NCBI GenBank assembly: GCA_025457785.1
Contig: JALOTS010000189.1
Location: forward strand, 1 to 5,094
Origin: Pontiellaceae bacterium
GTDB taxonomy: Bacteria; Verrucomicrobiota; Kiritimatiellia; Kiritimatiellales; Tichowtungiaceae
Reading direction: 5' to 3'
Length of the DNA stretch: 5,094 nucleotides
The notes under the pieces were generated by a model. It was not told where the DNA came from and ran no database searches. It saw nothing but the letters and a program-made list of their open reading frames with translations. The position numbers and the translations under genes were made by a program. Positions 1-5,094 of this stretch are shown here, piece by piece (position 1 is the stretch's first letter; every line of letters begins with the position of its first letter).

Positions 1-1
1 C

Positions 2-643
2 GTCGTCGCCGCAACCGGCTTTAACGGGTTTCACTTCGCCGACGAGGCGCTGCCGCCAGAGCTGCTCGACGGCCTGTGCGACGAAATTCTGCGCCGGGGT
101 CTGCGGGTCGAATGGTGGGGAAACCTTCGCTTCGAAAAACGGTTTTCCTCCGCGCTGGCTGCAAAAATGGCCGCCGCCGGATGTATCGCCGTCACCGGCG
201 GACTGGAAACCTGCTGCGACCGCACCTTGCAACTCATGCGCAAAGGCATCACCGTCGCAGGTGCGGAAGAGGCGCTGGCCGCGTTTTCGGATGCCGGCAT
301 TCTGACGCACGCCTATCTCATGTACGGCTTTCCGACGCAGACGCTGGACGAAACCTTCCATGCCTTGGAAACGGTCCGCCGCCTGATGGACGGCGGGCTC
401 CTGCATTCCGCCTATTGGCACCGCTTCGCGCTCACCGCGCACAGCGAAATCGCCCGCGAACCGGACCGCTTCGGAATCCGGCTGCTTCCGGAAGACCGGC
501 GGGGGTTTGCCCGCAATGAAATTCCGTTCGATGGACGGTTTGACTATGATCTCGATGCGGTCGGCGAAGCGCTCCGCACGGCCACCTATAACTATCAGCT
601 CGGCACCGGGTTCGATGTGCCGGTCAGAGATTGGTCGGGGTGA
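2..643 (+). CDS. Radical SAM protein, C-terminal part (5' end outside window)
   Basis: The reading frame is open from the left edge to a TGA at 641-643, giving 213 visible residues; the start lies upstream. The fragment looks like the second half of a radical SAM TIM barrel of the kind found in B12-binding radical SAM proteins. Visible residues 10-16 (FHFADEA) match the strand that often carries a Phe-x-Asp-Glu motif. Residues 36-45 contain EWWGNLRFE. Residues 67-82 hold GLET followed by LMRKG, close to the common 'GLES...L..M.KG' motif. Residues 105-114 (YLMYGFPTQT) resemble the 'GFPGET' strand. Residues 139-150 (WHRFALTAHSEI) begin the C-terminal extension. The CxxxCxxC motif that binds the 4Fe-4S cluster, and any cobalamin-binding domain, would lie before the window, so they are not confirmed. 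Family members cleave S-adenosylmethionine to make a 5'-deoxyadenosyl radical; the substrate here is unknown. A methyltransferase follows 12 nt downstream, probably co-transcribed. Family assignment is fairly sure, specific function is not. Confidence 0.8.
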   Translation, partial: VVAATGFNGFHFADEALPPELLDGLCDEILRRGLRVEWWGNLRFEKRFSSALAAKMAAAGCIAVTGGLETCCDRTLQLMRKGITVAGAEEALAAFSDAGILTHAYLMYGFPTQTLDETFHALETVRRLMDGGLLHSAYWHRFALTAHSEIAREPDRFGIRLLPEDRRGFARNEIPFDGRFDYDLDAVGEALRTATYNYQLGTGFDVPVRDWSG

Positions 644-647
644 GGGA
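642..647 (+). promoter_or_regulatory. Shine-Dalgarno for the methyltransferase, overlapping the upstream stop
   Basis: GAGGGA overlaps the TGA stop of the radical SAM gene and lies 8 nt before the ATG at 656. This spacing favours ATG 656 over the in-frame TTG at 653, which would leave only 5 nt. It also suggests translational coupling of the two genes. Confidence 0.6.
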
Positions 648-655
648 AAGTTTTG

Positions 656-1279
656 ATGAATTCGAAAAACAGTGAAAAGTTAAGCAGGATCTATGACGGA
701 TTTGCCGACGGCTATGACCGGGGGAGAGATGCCTTTGATAACACAGCGCAGCTTCACCGGCTGACGGAAGGACTCCCGGAGGATGGCGCAGACATTCTGG
801 ATGCCGGCTGCGGGTCAGGATATCCGGTGCTGCGTTTTTTTGCGGATCGGGGGCATCGTGTAACCGGCAGCGACATCTGCCCCGCAATGCTGGCGCTTGC
901 CGCCCGCCGGGTTCCGGAGGCGCGGCTGGTGCAGGCTGACACGGCGACGCTGGATTTTCCGGACGGATCGTTTGATCTGATCACTTCATTTTATTCCCTG
1001 TTTCATCTGGATATGGGCGCACAGGAACGGGCGTTTGCCGGATTCTTCCGCATGCTTCGCAGGGACGGAACTGCTTATTTTACGTTGGCATCGGAACAGT
1101 ACACCGGCCGTCCGGTGTTCAACGGAACCAAAGAGTTTGCCGGTGTAGAGCTTCCCTACAGTCATGTTACTCCGGAGGCGTATCGCAAAATGCTCGAGAA
1201 AGCCGGATTTTCAATCGTTGAAACGGAACTGTTGTCCATTGGCGGAGAAACCATGCTTTGGGTTTTCTGCAAAAAATAG
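656..1279 (+). CDS. Class I SAM-dependent methyltransferase
   Basis: The protein is 207 residues from ATG 656, chosen over TTG 653 because of Shine-Dalgarno spacing. It has the Rossmann-like fold of small-molecule methyltransferases (Methyltransf_11/25-like). An N-terminal helix with YDGFADGYDRG (13-23) resembles the 'YD..A..YD' start of UbiE/UbiG-type enzymes. Motif I, the SAM-binding glycine loop, is ILDAGCGSG (47-55). An acidic residue after strand 2, D73 in GSDICPAM, should contact the ribose. The post-II region QADTATLDFPDGSFDLI (93-109) and a YSLFHL segment (113-118) fit motifs III-IV. Length is typical for a stand-alone domain. No substrate-specific motif is recognisable, so it should not be called UbiE or any other named enzyme. 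It lies 12 nt behind a radical SAM gene and probably shares its operon, so it may modify the product or substrate of that enzyme (inference). Confidence 0.88.
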   Translation: MNSKNSEKLSRIYDGFADGYDRGRDAFDNTAQLHRLTEGLPEDGADILDAGCGSGYPVLRFFADRGHRVTGSDICPAMLALAARRVPEARLVQADTATLDFPDGSFDLITSFYSLFHLDMGAQERAFAGFFRMLRRDGTAYFTLASEQYTGRPVFNGTKEFAGVELPYSHVTPEAYRKMLEKAGFSIVETELLSIGGETMLWVFCKK

Positions 1280-1342
1280 ATTTTGCGTTGTTGAATTTGC
1301 TTGCGGCTCCGCCGCCTGTGATTGACTCCATTCGCAAAATCT
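1278..1342. repeat. 10-bp perfect inverted repeat around the gap before pgk
   Basis: AGATTTTGCG at 1278-1287 is exactly complementary, in inverted order, to CGCAAAATCT at 1333-1342. A GC stem lies between the arms (GCGGC 1303-1307, loop TCC, GCCGC 1311-1315). The left arm starts inside the TAG stop of the methyltransferase gene; the right arm fills most of the spacer between the -35 and -10 boxes of the putative pgk promoter. No run of T follows the inner hairpin, so it is not a standard intrinsic terminator. The region could be an operator pair, an RNA stem or a small dispersed repeat; the sequence alone does not decide. Confidence 0.45.
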
Positions 1343-1349
1343 CTATATT
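1322..1349 (+). promoter_or_regulatory. Putative sigma70-type promoter of pgk
   Basis: A -35 box TTGACT (1322-1327) and a -10 box TATATT (1344-1349) are separated by 16 bp. Each differs from its consensus at one position. Transcription would begin near 1356, giving a leader of about 30 nt before the pgk start. This fits pgk being transcribed apart from the upstream methyltransferase gene. Confidence 0.6.
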
Positions 1350-1385
1350 CAGGGCTCATTTTCCAAACCTTGAAAGGATGCTGCC

Positions 1386-2642
1386 ATGAAAAAATTGACG
1401 ATTCGTGATGTAGATGTATCAGGCCGCCGGGTTCTGATGCGTGTGGATTTCAACGTGCCGGTTAAAGACGGCAAGGTGGGCGACGACACCCGCATTACCT
1501 GCGCGCTGCCGACCATTAAGTATGTGCTCGAAAAAGGCGGTTCACTGGTGCTGATGAGCCACCTTGGACGCCCGAAGGGCAAAGGCTACGAAGCGGATTT
1601 CAGCATGAAACCCGTTGCCGCCCGTCTGGAAGAGCTGCTAGGCAAGCCGGTGAAGTTCGGCACCGACTGTATCGGCGCGGAAACCATCGCTCAGGCCAAA
1701 GCGCTCAAAGCCGGCGAGATTATGGTGGTCGAAAACACCCGCTTCTATAAAGAAGAGGAAGGCAAAGCCAAGCTGGCCGACGATGCCACCGACGAACAGA
1801 AGAAAGCCGCCAAGGCCGAAATGAAGGCCAAACAGAAAGAGCTCGCCAAGAAGCTTGCAGAACTGGGCGACGGCGAAATTTTCTGCAACGATGCCTTCGG
1901 TTCCGCACACCGCGCTCACGCTTCGACCGCGATTGTCTGCCAGTTCTACAAAAAGAACGTCGCCGGCTTCCTGATGGAAAAAGAAATTGATTACCTCGGC
2001 AAGGCGCTCGAATCTCCGGAAAAACCGTTTGTTGCCATCATCGGCGGCGCAAAAATCTCCGGCAAGATCGATGTGGTAACCAGTCTGATGGACAAGTGCG
2101 ATGCCATCCTGATCGGCGGCGGAATGGCCTATACCTTCTACAAAGCGCAGAACATCAAAACCGGCAACTCGCTGGTCGAAGACGACCGCATTGAAATGGC
2201 CAAAGACATTCTTGAAAAGGCGAAGGCCAAAGGGGTCAAACTGATGCTGCCGGTTGACAATATCGTGGCGGACAAATTTGATGCCGCCGCCAGCACTAAG
2301 GTGGTCGGCGAAAACATTGACGACGGCTGGATGGCACTGGATGTCGGCCCGAAAACGGTCGCACTCTATTGCGCCGAAATTGCCAAAGCCAAGACCGTGG
2401 TCTGGAACGGCCCGATGGGCTGCTTTGAAATGGCACCGTTCGCCAAGGGTACCTTTGCGGTCTGCCAGGCAGTGGCGGATTCCGACAGCGTCAGCATTAT
2501 CGGCGGCGGCGACAGTGTCAGCGCGGTCAACCTGAGCGGCCTGTCCGACAAGATGACTCACATCAGCACCGGCGGCGGCGCGAGCCTTGAGTTCCTCGAA
2601 GGCAAGCAGCTCCCCGGCGTAACAGCCCTGACGGACAAATAA
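1386..2642 (+). CDS. pgk: Phosphoglycerate kinase
   Basis: Cytosolic glycolytic enzyme that transfers phosphate between 1,3-bisphosphoglycerate and ADP to give 3-phosphoglycerate and ATP. The family motifs are present in order. RVDFNVP (19-25, with D21 and N23), R36 and SHLGRP (58-63, with H59 and R62) form the 3-phosphoglycerate site with R119 and R176. NDAFGSAHRAHAS spans 168-180. GGAKISGK (220-227) supplies the nucleotide-site lysines K223 and K227. WNGPMG (340-345), E348, GGGDS (373-377) and STGGGAS (394-400) complete the C-terminal nucleotide domain. The start is supported by GAAAGGA at 1372-1378, 7 nt upstream. At 418 residues it is some 20-25 longer than usual bacterial enzymes (about 390-400). 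The excess is a charged Lys/Ala/Glu-rich stretch at about 126-151, between VVENTRFYKEEE and the following helix. It keeps the frame and spares all catalytic residues, so the enzyme should be active. The gene has its own promoter and terminator, and no gap or tpi gene adjoins it here. Confidence 0.98.
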   Translation: MKKLTIRDVDVSGRRVLMRVDFNVPVKDGKVGDDTRITCALPTIKYVLEKGGSLVLMSHLGRPKGKGYEADFSMKPVAARLEELLGKPVKFGTDCIGAETIAQAKALKAGEIMVVENTRFYKEEEGKAKLADDATDEQKKAAKAEMKAKQKELAKKLAELGDGEIFCNDAFGSAHRAHASTAIVCQFYKKNVAGFLMEKEIDYLGKALESPEKPFVAIIGGAKISGKIDVVTSLMDKCDAILIGGGMAYTFYKAQNIKTGNSLVEDDRIEMAKDILEKAKAKGVKLMLPVDNIVADKFDAAASTKVVGENIDDGWMALDVGPKTVALYCAEIAKAKTVVWNGPMGCFEMAPFAKGTFAVCQAVADSDSVSIIGGGDSVSAVNLSGLSDKMTHISTGGGASLEFLEGKQLPGVTALTDK

Positions 2643-2660
2643 ATCTGTCGTGCTGAATCA

Positions 2661-2691
2661 AAAAGCCTCCCCGCAAAACGGAGAGGCTTTT
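2661..2691 (+). terminator. Intrinsic terminator of pgk, probably usable in both directions
   Basis: A 9-bp perfect stem pairs AAAAGCCTC (2661-2669) with GAGGCTTTT (2683-2691). After one mismatch it continues as a 3-bp CCG/CGG stem around a CAAAA loop. It lies about 18 nt after the pgk stop. The right arm ends in TTTT followed by CTGTTT, while the left arm is preceded by A on the plus strand, giving a T run on the minus strand. It can therefore also stop read-through from groEL. Confidence 0.85.
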
Positions 2692-2728
2692 CTGTTTCAG
2701 GAATCGTGTCAGCCCTGCGAAAATACAT

Positions 2729-2763
2729 AAAAAAGCTCTGCCCGCAGTATGCAGGCAGAGCTT
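2729..2763 (-). terminator. Intrinsic terminator of groES-groEL
   Basis: AAGCTCTGCC (2733-2742) pairs perfectly with GGCAGAGCTT (2754-2763), a 10-bp stem with an 11-nt loop. Read on the minus strand, the stem is followed by six T (plus-strand A at 2729-2734). It lies about 24 nt beyond the groEL stop, as expected for the end of the chaperonin operon. Confidence 0.88.
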
Positions 2764-2787
2764 CCTGAGTCTGTCAGGGGAAGTGAC

Positions 2788-4416
2788 TTACATCATGTCG
2801 CCCATTCCGCCCATTCCGCCGGGCGGCATGGCCGGCGCTTTCTTTTCCGGCAGATCGGTGATCATGCATTCGGTCGTCAGCAGCAGGCCCGCAATGCTGG
2901 CCGCGTTCTGCAAAGCAGAGCGGGTCACCTTGGTCGGGTCGATGATGCCGGCGGCGATCATGTCCACATATTCACCGGTGGCTACGTTGTAGCCGTTGTT
3001 GCCCTTGGCTTTCTTGACATCCTGAACCACGATAGCCCCTTCGATACCGGCGTTATCCACGAGCTGGCGGAGCGGAGCTTCGCAGGCTTTACGGACAATC
3101 TGGGCGCCGATGGCTTCGTCGCCTTCGAGTTTCAGGCTGTCAATGGCTTTCTGAGCGCGAATCAGGGCAACGCCCCCGCCGGGCACAATACCTTCCTTGG
3201 CGGCTGCGCGGGTTGCGTGCAGCGCGTCTTCAACACGGGCTTTCTTTTCCTTCATTTCGGATTCAGTCGCCGCGCCGATGTTCAGAACCGCCACGCCGCC
3301 CGAAAGCTTCGCCTGACGTTCCTGCAGTTTTTCGCGGTCGTAGTCCGAGGTCGTTTCTTCGATCTGGCGTTTGATCTGATCGACGCGGGCGTTGATATCC
3401 ACCTTCTTGCCGGCACCGTCAACGATCACGGTTTCGTCTTTGCTGACGCTGACGCGTTTGGCGCGGCCAAGGTCGGCCAGCGTAACACTTTCGAGCTTGA
3501 TCCCGAGATCTTCGGTGATGAATTTTCCGCCGGTGAGAATGGCCACATCTTCCATCATCGCTTTGCGGCGGTCGCCGAAGCCCGGCGCCTTGACGGCGCA
3601 GACATTCAGAGTGCCGCGCAGTTTGTTGACAACCAGTGTTGCCAGCGCTTCGCCTTCAACATCTTCCGCGATGATCAGCAGCGGCTTGCCGCTCTTGGCC
3701 ACGTTCTGAAGGAGCGGGAGCAGGTCCTGCAGGTTCGACACTTTCTTTTCGAACAGCAGAATGTAGGGGTCTTCCAGTTCGACTTCCATGGACTCTGCGT
3801 TGGTTACGAAGTAGGGAGAGAGATAGCCTTTATCGAACAGCATGCCTTCCTTGACTTCGAGGCTGGTTTCCATCGATTTGGATTCTTCGAGGGTGATCGG
3901 GCCGTCTTCGCCGACTTTGGCCATGGCCTGAGCGATCATCTTGCCGATTTCGGTGTCGCCGTTGGCGGAAATTGTTCCGACCTGAGCGAGTTCTTCGGTG
4001 GACTTGGTCTTTTTGCTCATCTTGGCGAGCGCGTCAACCAGGGCTTCGGACGCTTTATCAATACCGCGTTTCAGGCTCATCGGATTGGCACCGGCGGTGA
4101 CGTTCTTGAGACCTTCGCGATAAATCGCTTCGGCCAGAACGGTGGCGGTGGTGGTGCCGTCCCCGGCGATGTCGCTGGTTTTGCTGGCGACTTCACGAAC
4201 CATCTGGGCGCCCATATTTTCAAAGGGATCTTCCAGTTCAATTTCCTTGGCAACGGTCACGCCGTCTTTGGTCACGACCGGTGAGCCGTATTTTTTATCG
4301 ATTACCACATTGCGGCCTTTCGGGCCGAGGGTGACTTTCACTGCTTTGCTCAGTTTTTCCACGCCCTTGAGCATTGCGTCGCGGGCATCTACATCATATT
4401 TCAACTGTTTGGCCAT
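2788..4416 (-). CDS. groEL: 60 kDa chaperonin GroEL (Hsp60)
   Basis: Subunit of the cytosolic double-ring chaperonin, which encloses non-native proteins under the GroES lid and drives folding with ATP hydrolysis. At 542 residues the length is standard. The ATP site is intact: TLGPKG (29-34), TKDG (49-52), GDGTTT (85-90, with D86) and D397, which aligns with the catalytic aspartate D398 of E. coli GroEL. The apical domain includes a KAPGFGDRRKAM segment. The glycine-rich loop IVPGGG covers 410-415. The C-terminus ends in the usual Gly-Gly-Met tail (533-542) that lines the chamber floor. At 407 a lysine stands where the classical cpn60 signature expects D, E or Q; this is likely harmless. The start has a strong AGAGGAG Shine-Dalgarno (4425-4431, minus strand) with good spacing. 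It lies 18 bp after groES, in one operon. A long open frame on the other strand is a codon-bias shadow of this gene. Confidence 0.99.
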   Translation of the reverse strand: MAKQLKYDVDARDAMLKGVEKLSKAVKVTLGPKGRNVVIDKKYGSPVVTKDGVTVAKEIELEDPFENMGAQMVREVASKTSDIAGDGTTTATVLAEAIYREGLKNVTAGANPMSLKRGIDKASEALVDALAKMSKKTKSTEELAQVGTISANGDTEIGKMIAQAMAKVGEDGPITLEESKSMETSLEVKEGMLFDKGYLSPYFVTNAESMEVELEDPYILLFEKKVSNLQDLLPLLQNVAKSGKPLLIIAEDVEGEALATLVVNKLRGTLNVCAVKAPGFGDRRKAMMEDVAILTGGKFITEDLGIKLESVTLADLGRAKRVSVSKDETVIVDGAGKKVDINARVDQIKRQIEETTSDYDREKLQERQAKLSGGVAVLNIGAATESEMKEKKARVEDALHATRAAAKEGIVPGGGVALIRAQKAIDSLKLEGDEAIGAQIVRKACEAPLRQLVDNAGIEGAIVVQDVKKAKGNNGYNVATGEYVDMIAAGIIDPTKVTRSALQNAASIAGLLLTTECMITDLPEKKAPAMPPGGMGGMGDMM

Positions 4417-4434
4417 AATTCTTTCTCCTCTTTT

Positions 4435-4722
4435 TCAGCCGATCACTGCCAGAATGTCTTCTTCCCGCATGATCTGATATTCTTTACCGTCCATTTTCAC
4501 TTCGGTTCCGCCGTATTTCGGCATAAGAACCGTGTCACCTTTTTTGACATTGAAGGGAATGACTTTGCCGTTGTCGTCCAGCTTGCCGGTTCCCAGTGCA
4601 ATCACTTTGCCTTCCTGCGGGCGTTCTTTCGCGGTGTCAGGAATAATGATGCCGCCTTTTTTCATTTCGGCTTCTTTAATCGGTTCGACCAGTACGCGGT
4701 CGCCTAACGGTTTAATGTTCAT
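4435..4722 (-). CDS. groES: 10 kDa co-chaperonin GroES (Hsp10)
   Basis: Forms the seven-subunit lid of the GroEL chamber. The 95-residue length is standard. Near the N-terminus, PLGDRVLVEP (5-14) is the family start. The mobile loop that docks on GroEL spans about 16-34, with the hydrophobic GGIIIP contact at 23-28. The roof hairpin lies around LDDNGKVIP (48-56). GDTVLMPKYGGTEV (62-75) and the closing EEDILAVIG (87-95) are typical. An AAGGAG-type Shine-Dalgarno (4730-4736, minus strand) precedes the ATG by 7 nt. It is followed by groEL after 18 bp and preceded by dnaK after 109 bp on the same strand. No CIRCE inverted repeat is found in the upstream spacer, so HrcA control at this point is not supported by the sequence. 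Confidence 0.99.
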   Translation of the reverse strand: MNIKPLGDRVLVEPIKEAEMKKGGIIIPDTAKERPQEGKVIALGTGKLDDNGKVIPFNVKKGDTVLMPKYGGTEVKMDGKEYQIMREEDILAVIG

Positions 4723-4745
4723 GAATCTATCTCCTTCTTTTGTGT

Positions 4746-4830
4746 GGTTATCGTTTAGTTGTTACGGGTTGTCCGTCCGGAGCTGATCCGGCATCTGCCG
4801 GTTCACTTTGACGGATAACCGATAACTAAA
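4746..4830. repeat. Imperfect palindrome in the dnaK-groES spacer
   Basis: Two arms face each other across the spacer. TTTAGTT (4754-4760) pairs with AACTAAA (4824-4830). GGTTGTCCGTC (4767-4777) pairs with GACGGATAACC (4810-4820) with one mismatch. Unpaired bases lie between the two stems. GATAAC occurs twice at a 7-bp period (4814-4819 and 4821-4826) and once inverted as GTTATC (4747-4752). Inside the loop are two small hairpins that exclude each other: CCGGA/TCCGG (4777-4781 with 4787-4791) and CCGGC/GCCGG (4788-4792 with 4797-4801). No T run follows on the minus strand, so it is not a normal terminator. The groES Shine-Dalgarno lies outside the structure. Role unknown. Confidence 0.5.
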
Positions 4831-4831
4831 A

Positions 4832-5094
4832 TCACTTCTTCTTGTCGTCATCCATCTTGTAATCGGCATCGATCACGTCGCCATCAGCCTGCTTTTCGCC
4901 GCTGGGCTGTTCCTCATCGGCCGGCTGCTGCGCCTGAGTCTGCTGCGACTGCGCGTGGGAATACATTTCGGTTGCAGCCGCCTGCATGACTTCGTTCAGT
5001 TTTTCCATGGCCGATTTGATCTGTTCGTCGTTGTCGCTCTTAAGTGCTTCTTTGACGGGCTCCATTGCAGCTTCAACGGCCGCCTTTTTGTCAG
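4832..5094 (-). CDS. dnaK: Chaperone DnaK (Hsp70), C-terminal end only
   Basis: The frame enters from the right edge and ends at a TGA (4834-4832); 86 residues are visible. The first methionine in view is internal, since the frame continues upstream of it to the edge. About the first 45 residues are helical (KEALKSDNDEQIKSAMEKL and onward) and match the end of the DnaK lid, where E. coli DnaK has a similar sequence. A flexible Gln/Glu-rich linker follows (SQQTQAQQPADEEQPSGEKQ), and the end, DVIDADYK then acidic and lysine residues, matches the conserved C-terminal DVVDAEF-type tail of bacterial DnaK. The ATPase and peptide-binding domains lie outside the window. DnaK binds exposed hydrophobic peptides with DnaJ and GrpE. 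Here it sits upstream of groES on the same strand, in place of the more usual dnaJ neighbour. Confidence 0.93.
   Translation of the reverse strand, partial: DKKAAVEAAMEPVKEALKSDNDEQIKSAMEKLNEVMQAAATEMYSHAQSQQTQAQQPADEEQPSGEKQADGDVIDADYKMDDDKKK

Noticed and set aside
76..519. Open frame of 147 codons on the plus strand, overlapping the radical SAM gene in another frame
   Set aside because: Its Arg/Pro/His-rich translation is typical of an out-of-frame read of GC-rich coding DNA. The overlapping frame has clear radical SAM motifs.
653..655. TTG as the start codon of the methyltransferase
   Set aside because: It is next to an ATG at 656 that has better spacing from the GAGGGA ribosome site.
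1303..1315. GCGGC-TCC-GCCGC hairpin as terminator of the methyltransferase gene
   Set aside because: The stem is only 5 bp with a 3-nt loop and is followed by CTGTGATTG, with no T run. It is mentioned only as part of the larger inverted-repeat region.
1638..2561. Open frame of 307 codons on the minus strand inside pgk
   Set aside because: Antisense shadow of an intact pgk with strong codon bias. The His/Phe/Gly/Asp-rich translation shows no recognisable domain or start signal.
2749..4284. Open frame of 511 codons on the plus strand across most of groEL
   Set aside because: It lies wholly antisense to an intact, full-length groEL and its convergent terminator. Its composition (rich in His, Phe, Gly, Ala, Asp, Gln) is what biased groEL codons give when read backwards. 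Such shadows are well known opposite groEL and dnaK. No Shine-Dalgarno or domain supports it.
4723..4831. CIRCE operator or RNA thermometer in front of groES
   Set aside because: No TTAGCACTC/GAGTGCTAA-like pair is present. The groES Shine-Dalgarno lies in an A-rich stretch without an obvious pairing partner, so neither a ROSE-type nor a fourU thermometer is supported.
4808..4832. Possible plus-strand promoter, TTGACG (4808) and TAAAAT (4827), reading into dnaK antisense
   Set aside because: The spacer is only 13 bp, too short for a sigma70 promoter, and no plus-strand gene follows.

Overview
The window looks like ordinary chromosomal DNA from a moderately GC-rich bacterium. It holds six protein-coding genes in two convergent blocks. 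The housekeeping proteins (phosphoglycerate kinase, GroEL, GroES, DnaK) are all of bacterial type. The phosphoglycerate kinase carries a lysine/alanine-rich insert, and dnaK lies directly upstream of groES-groEL. My best guess is a Gram-negative, anaerobe-like lineage, perhaps in the PVC group (Verrucomicrobia/Kiritimatiellae/Lentisphaerae). That placement is an impression from protein texture, not something the sequence proves.

Plus-strand block, left to right. First comes the 3' part of a radical SAM enzyme (2-643). It is followed after 12 nt by a small class I SAM-dependent methyltransferase (656-1279), probably in the same operon. A gap of about 106 bp follows. It contains a 10-bp inverted repeat, a small GC hairpin and a good sigma70-type promoter, and it leads into pgk (1386-2642), which appears to be transcribed as a single gene. 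A strong hairpin with A/T-rich flanks, usable from either strand, ends pgk.

Minus-strand block, right to left. It starts with the C-terminal end of DnaK (5094-4832, cut by the window edge). A 109-bp spacer with an unusual imperfect palindrome follows. Then come groES (4722-4435) and groEL (4416-2788), 18 bp apart, each with a strong Shine-Dalgarno sequence. A second intrinsic terminator lies just beyond groEL. DnaK (Hsp70) and GroEL/GroES (Hsp60/Hsp10) are the two main ATP-driven folding systems of the cytosol, so the block is a heat-shock/proteostasis cluster. No CIRCE operator (the HrcA site) is visible in front of groES.

I see no mobile element, CRISPR array, tRNA or rRNA, and no clear sign of a new multi-gene system. 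The points most worth a second look are the palindrome between dnaK and groES, the dnaK-groES-groEL linkage without CIRCE, the insert in phosphoglycerate kinase, the radical SAM/methyltransferase pair, and the inverted repeat in front of pgk.
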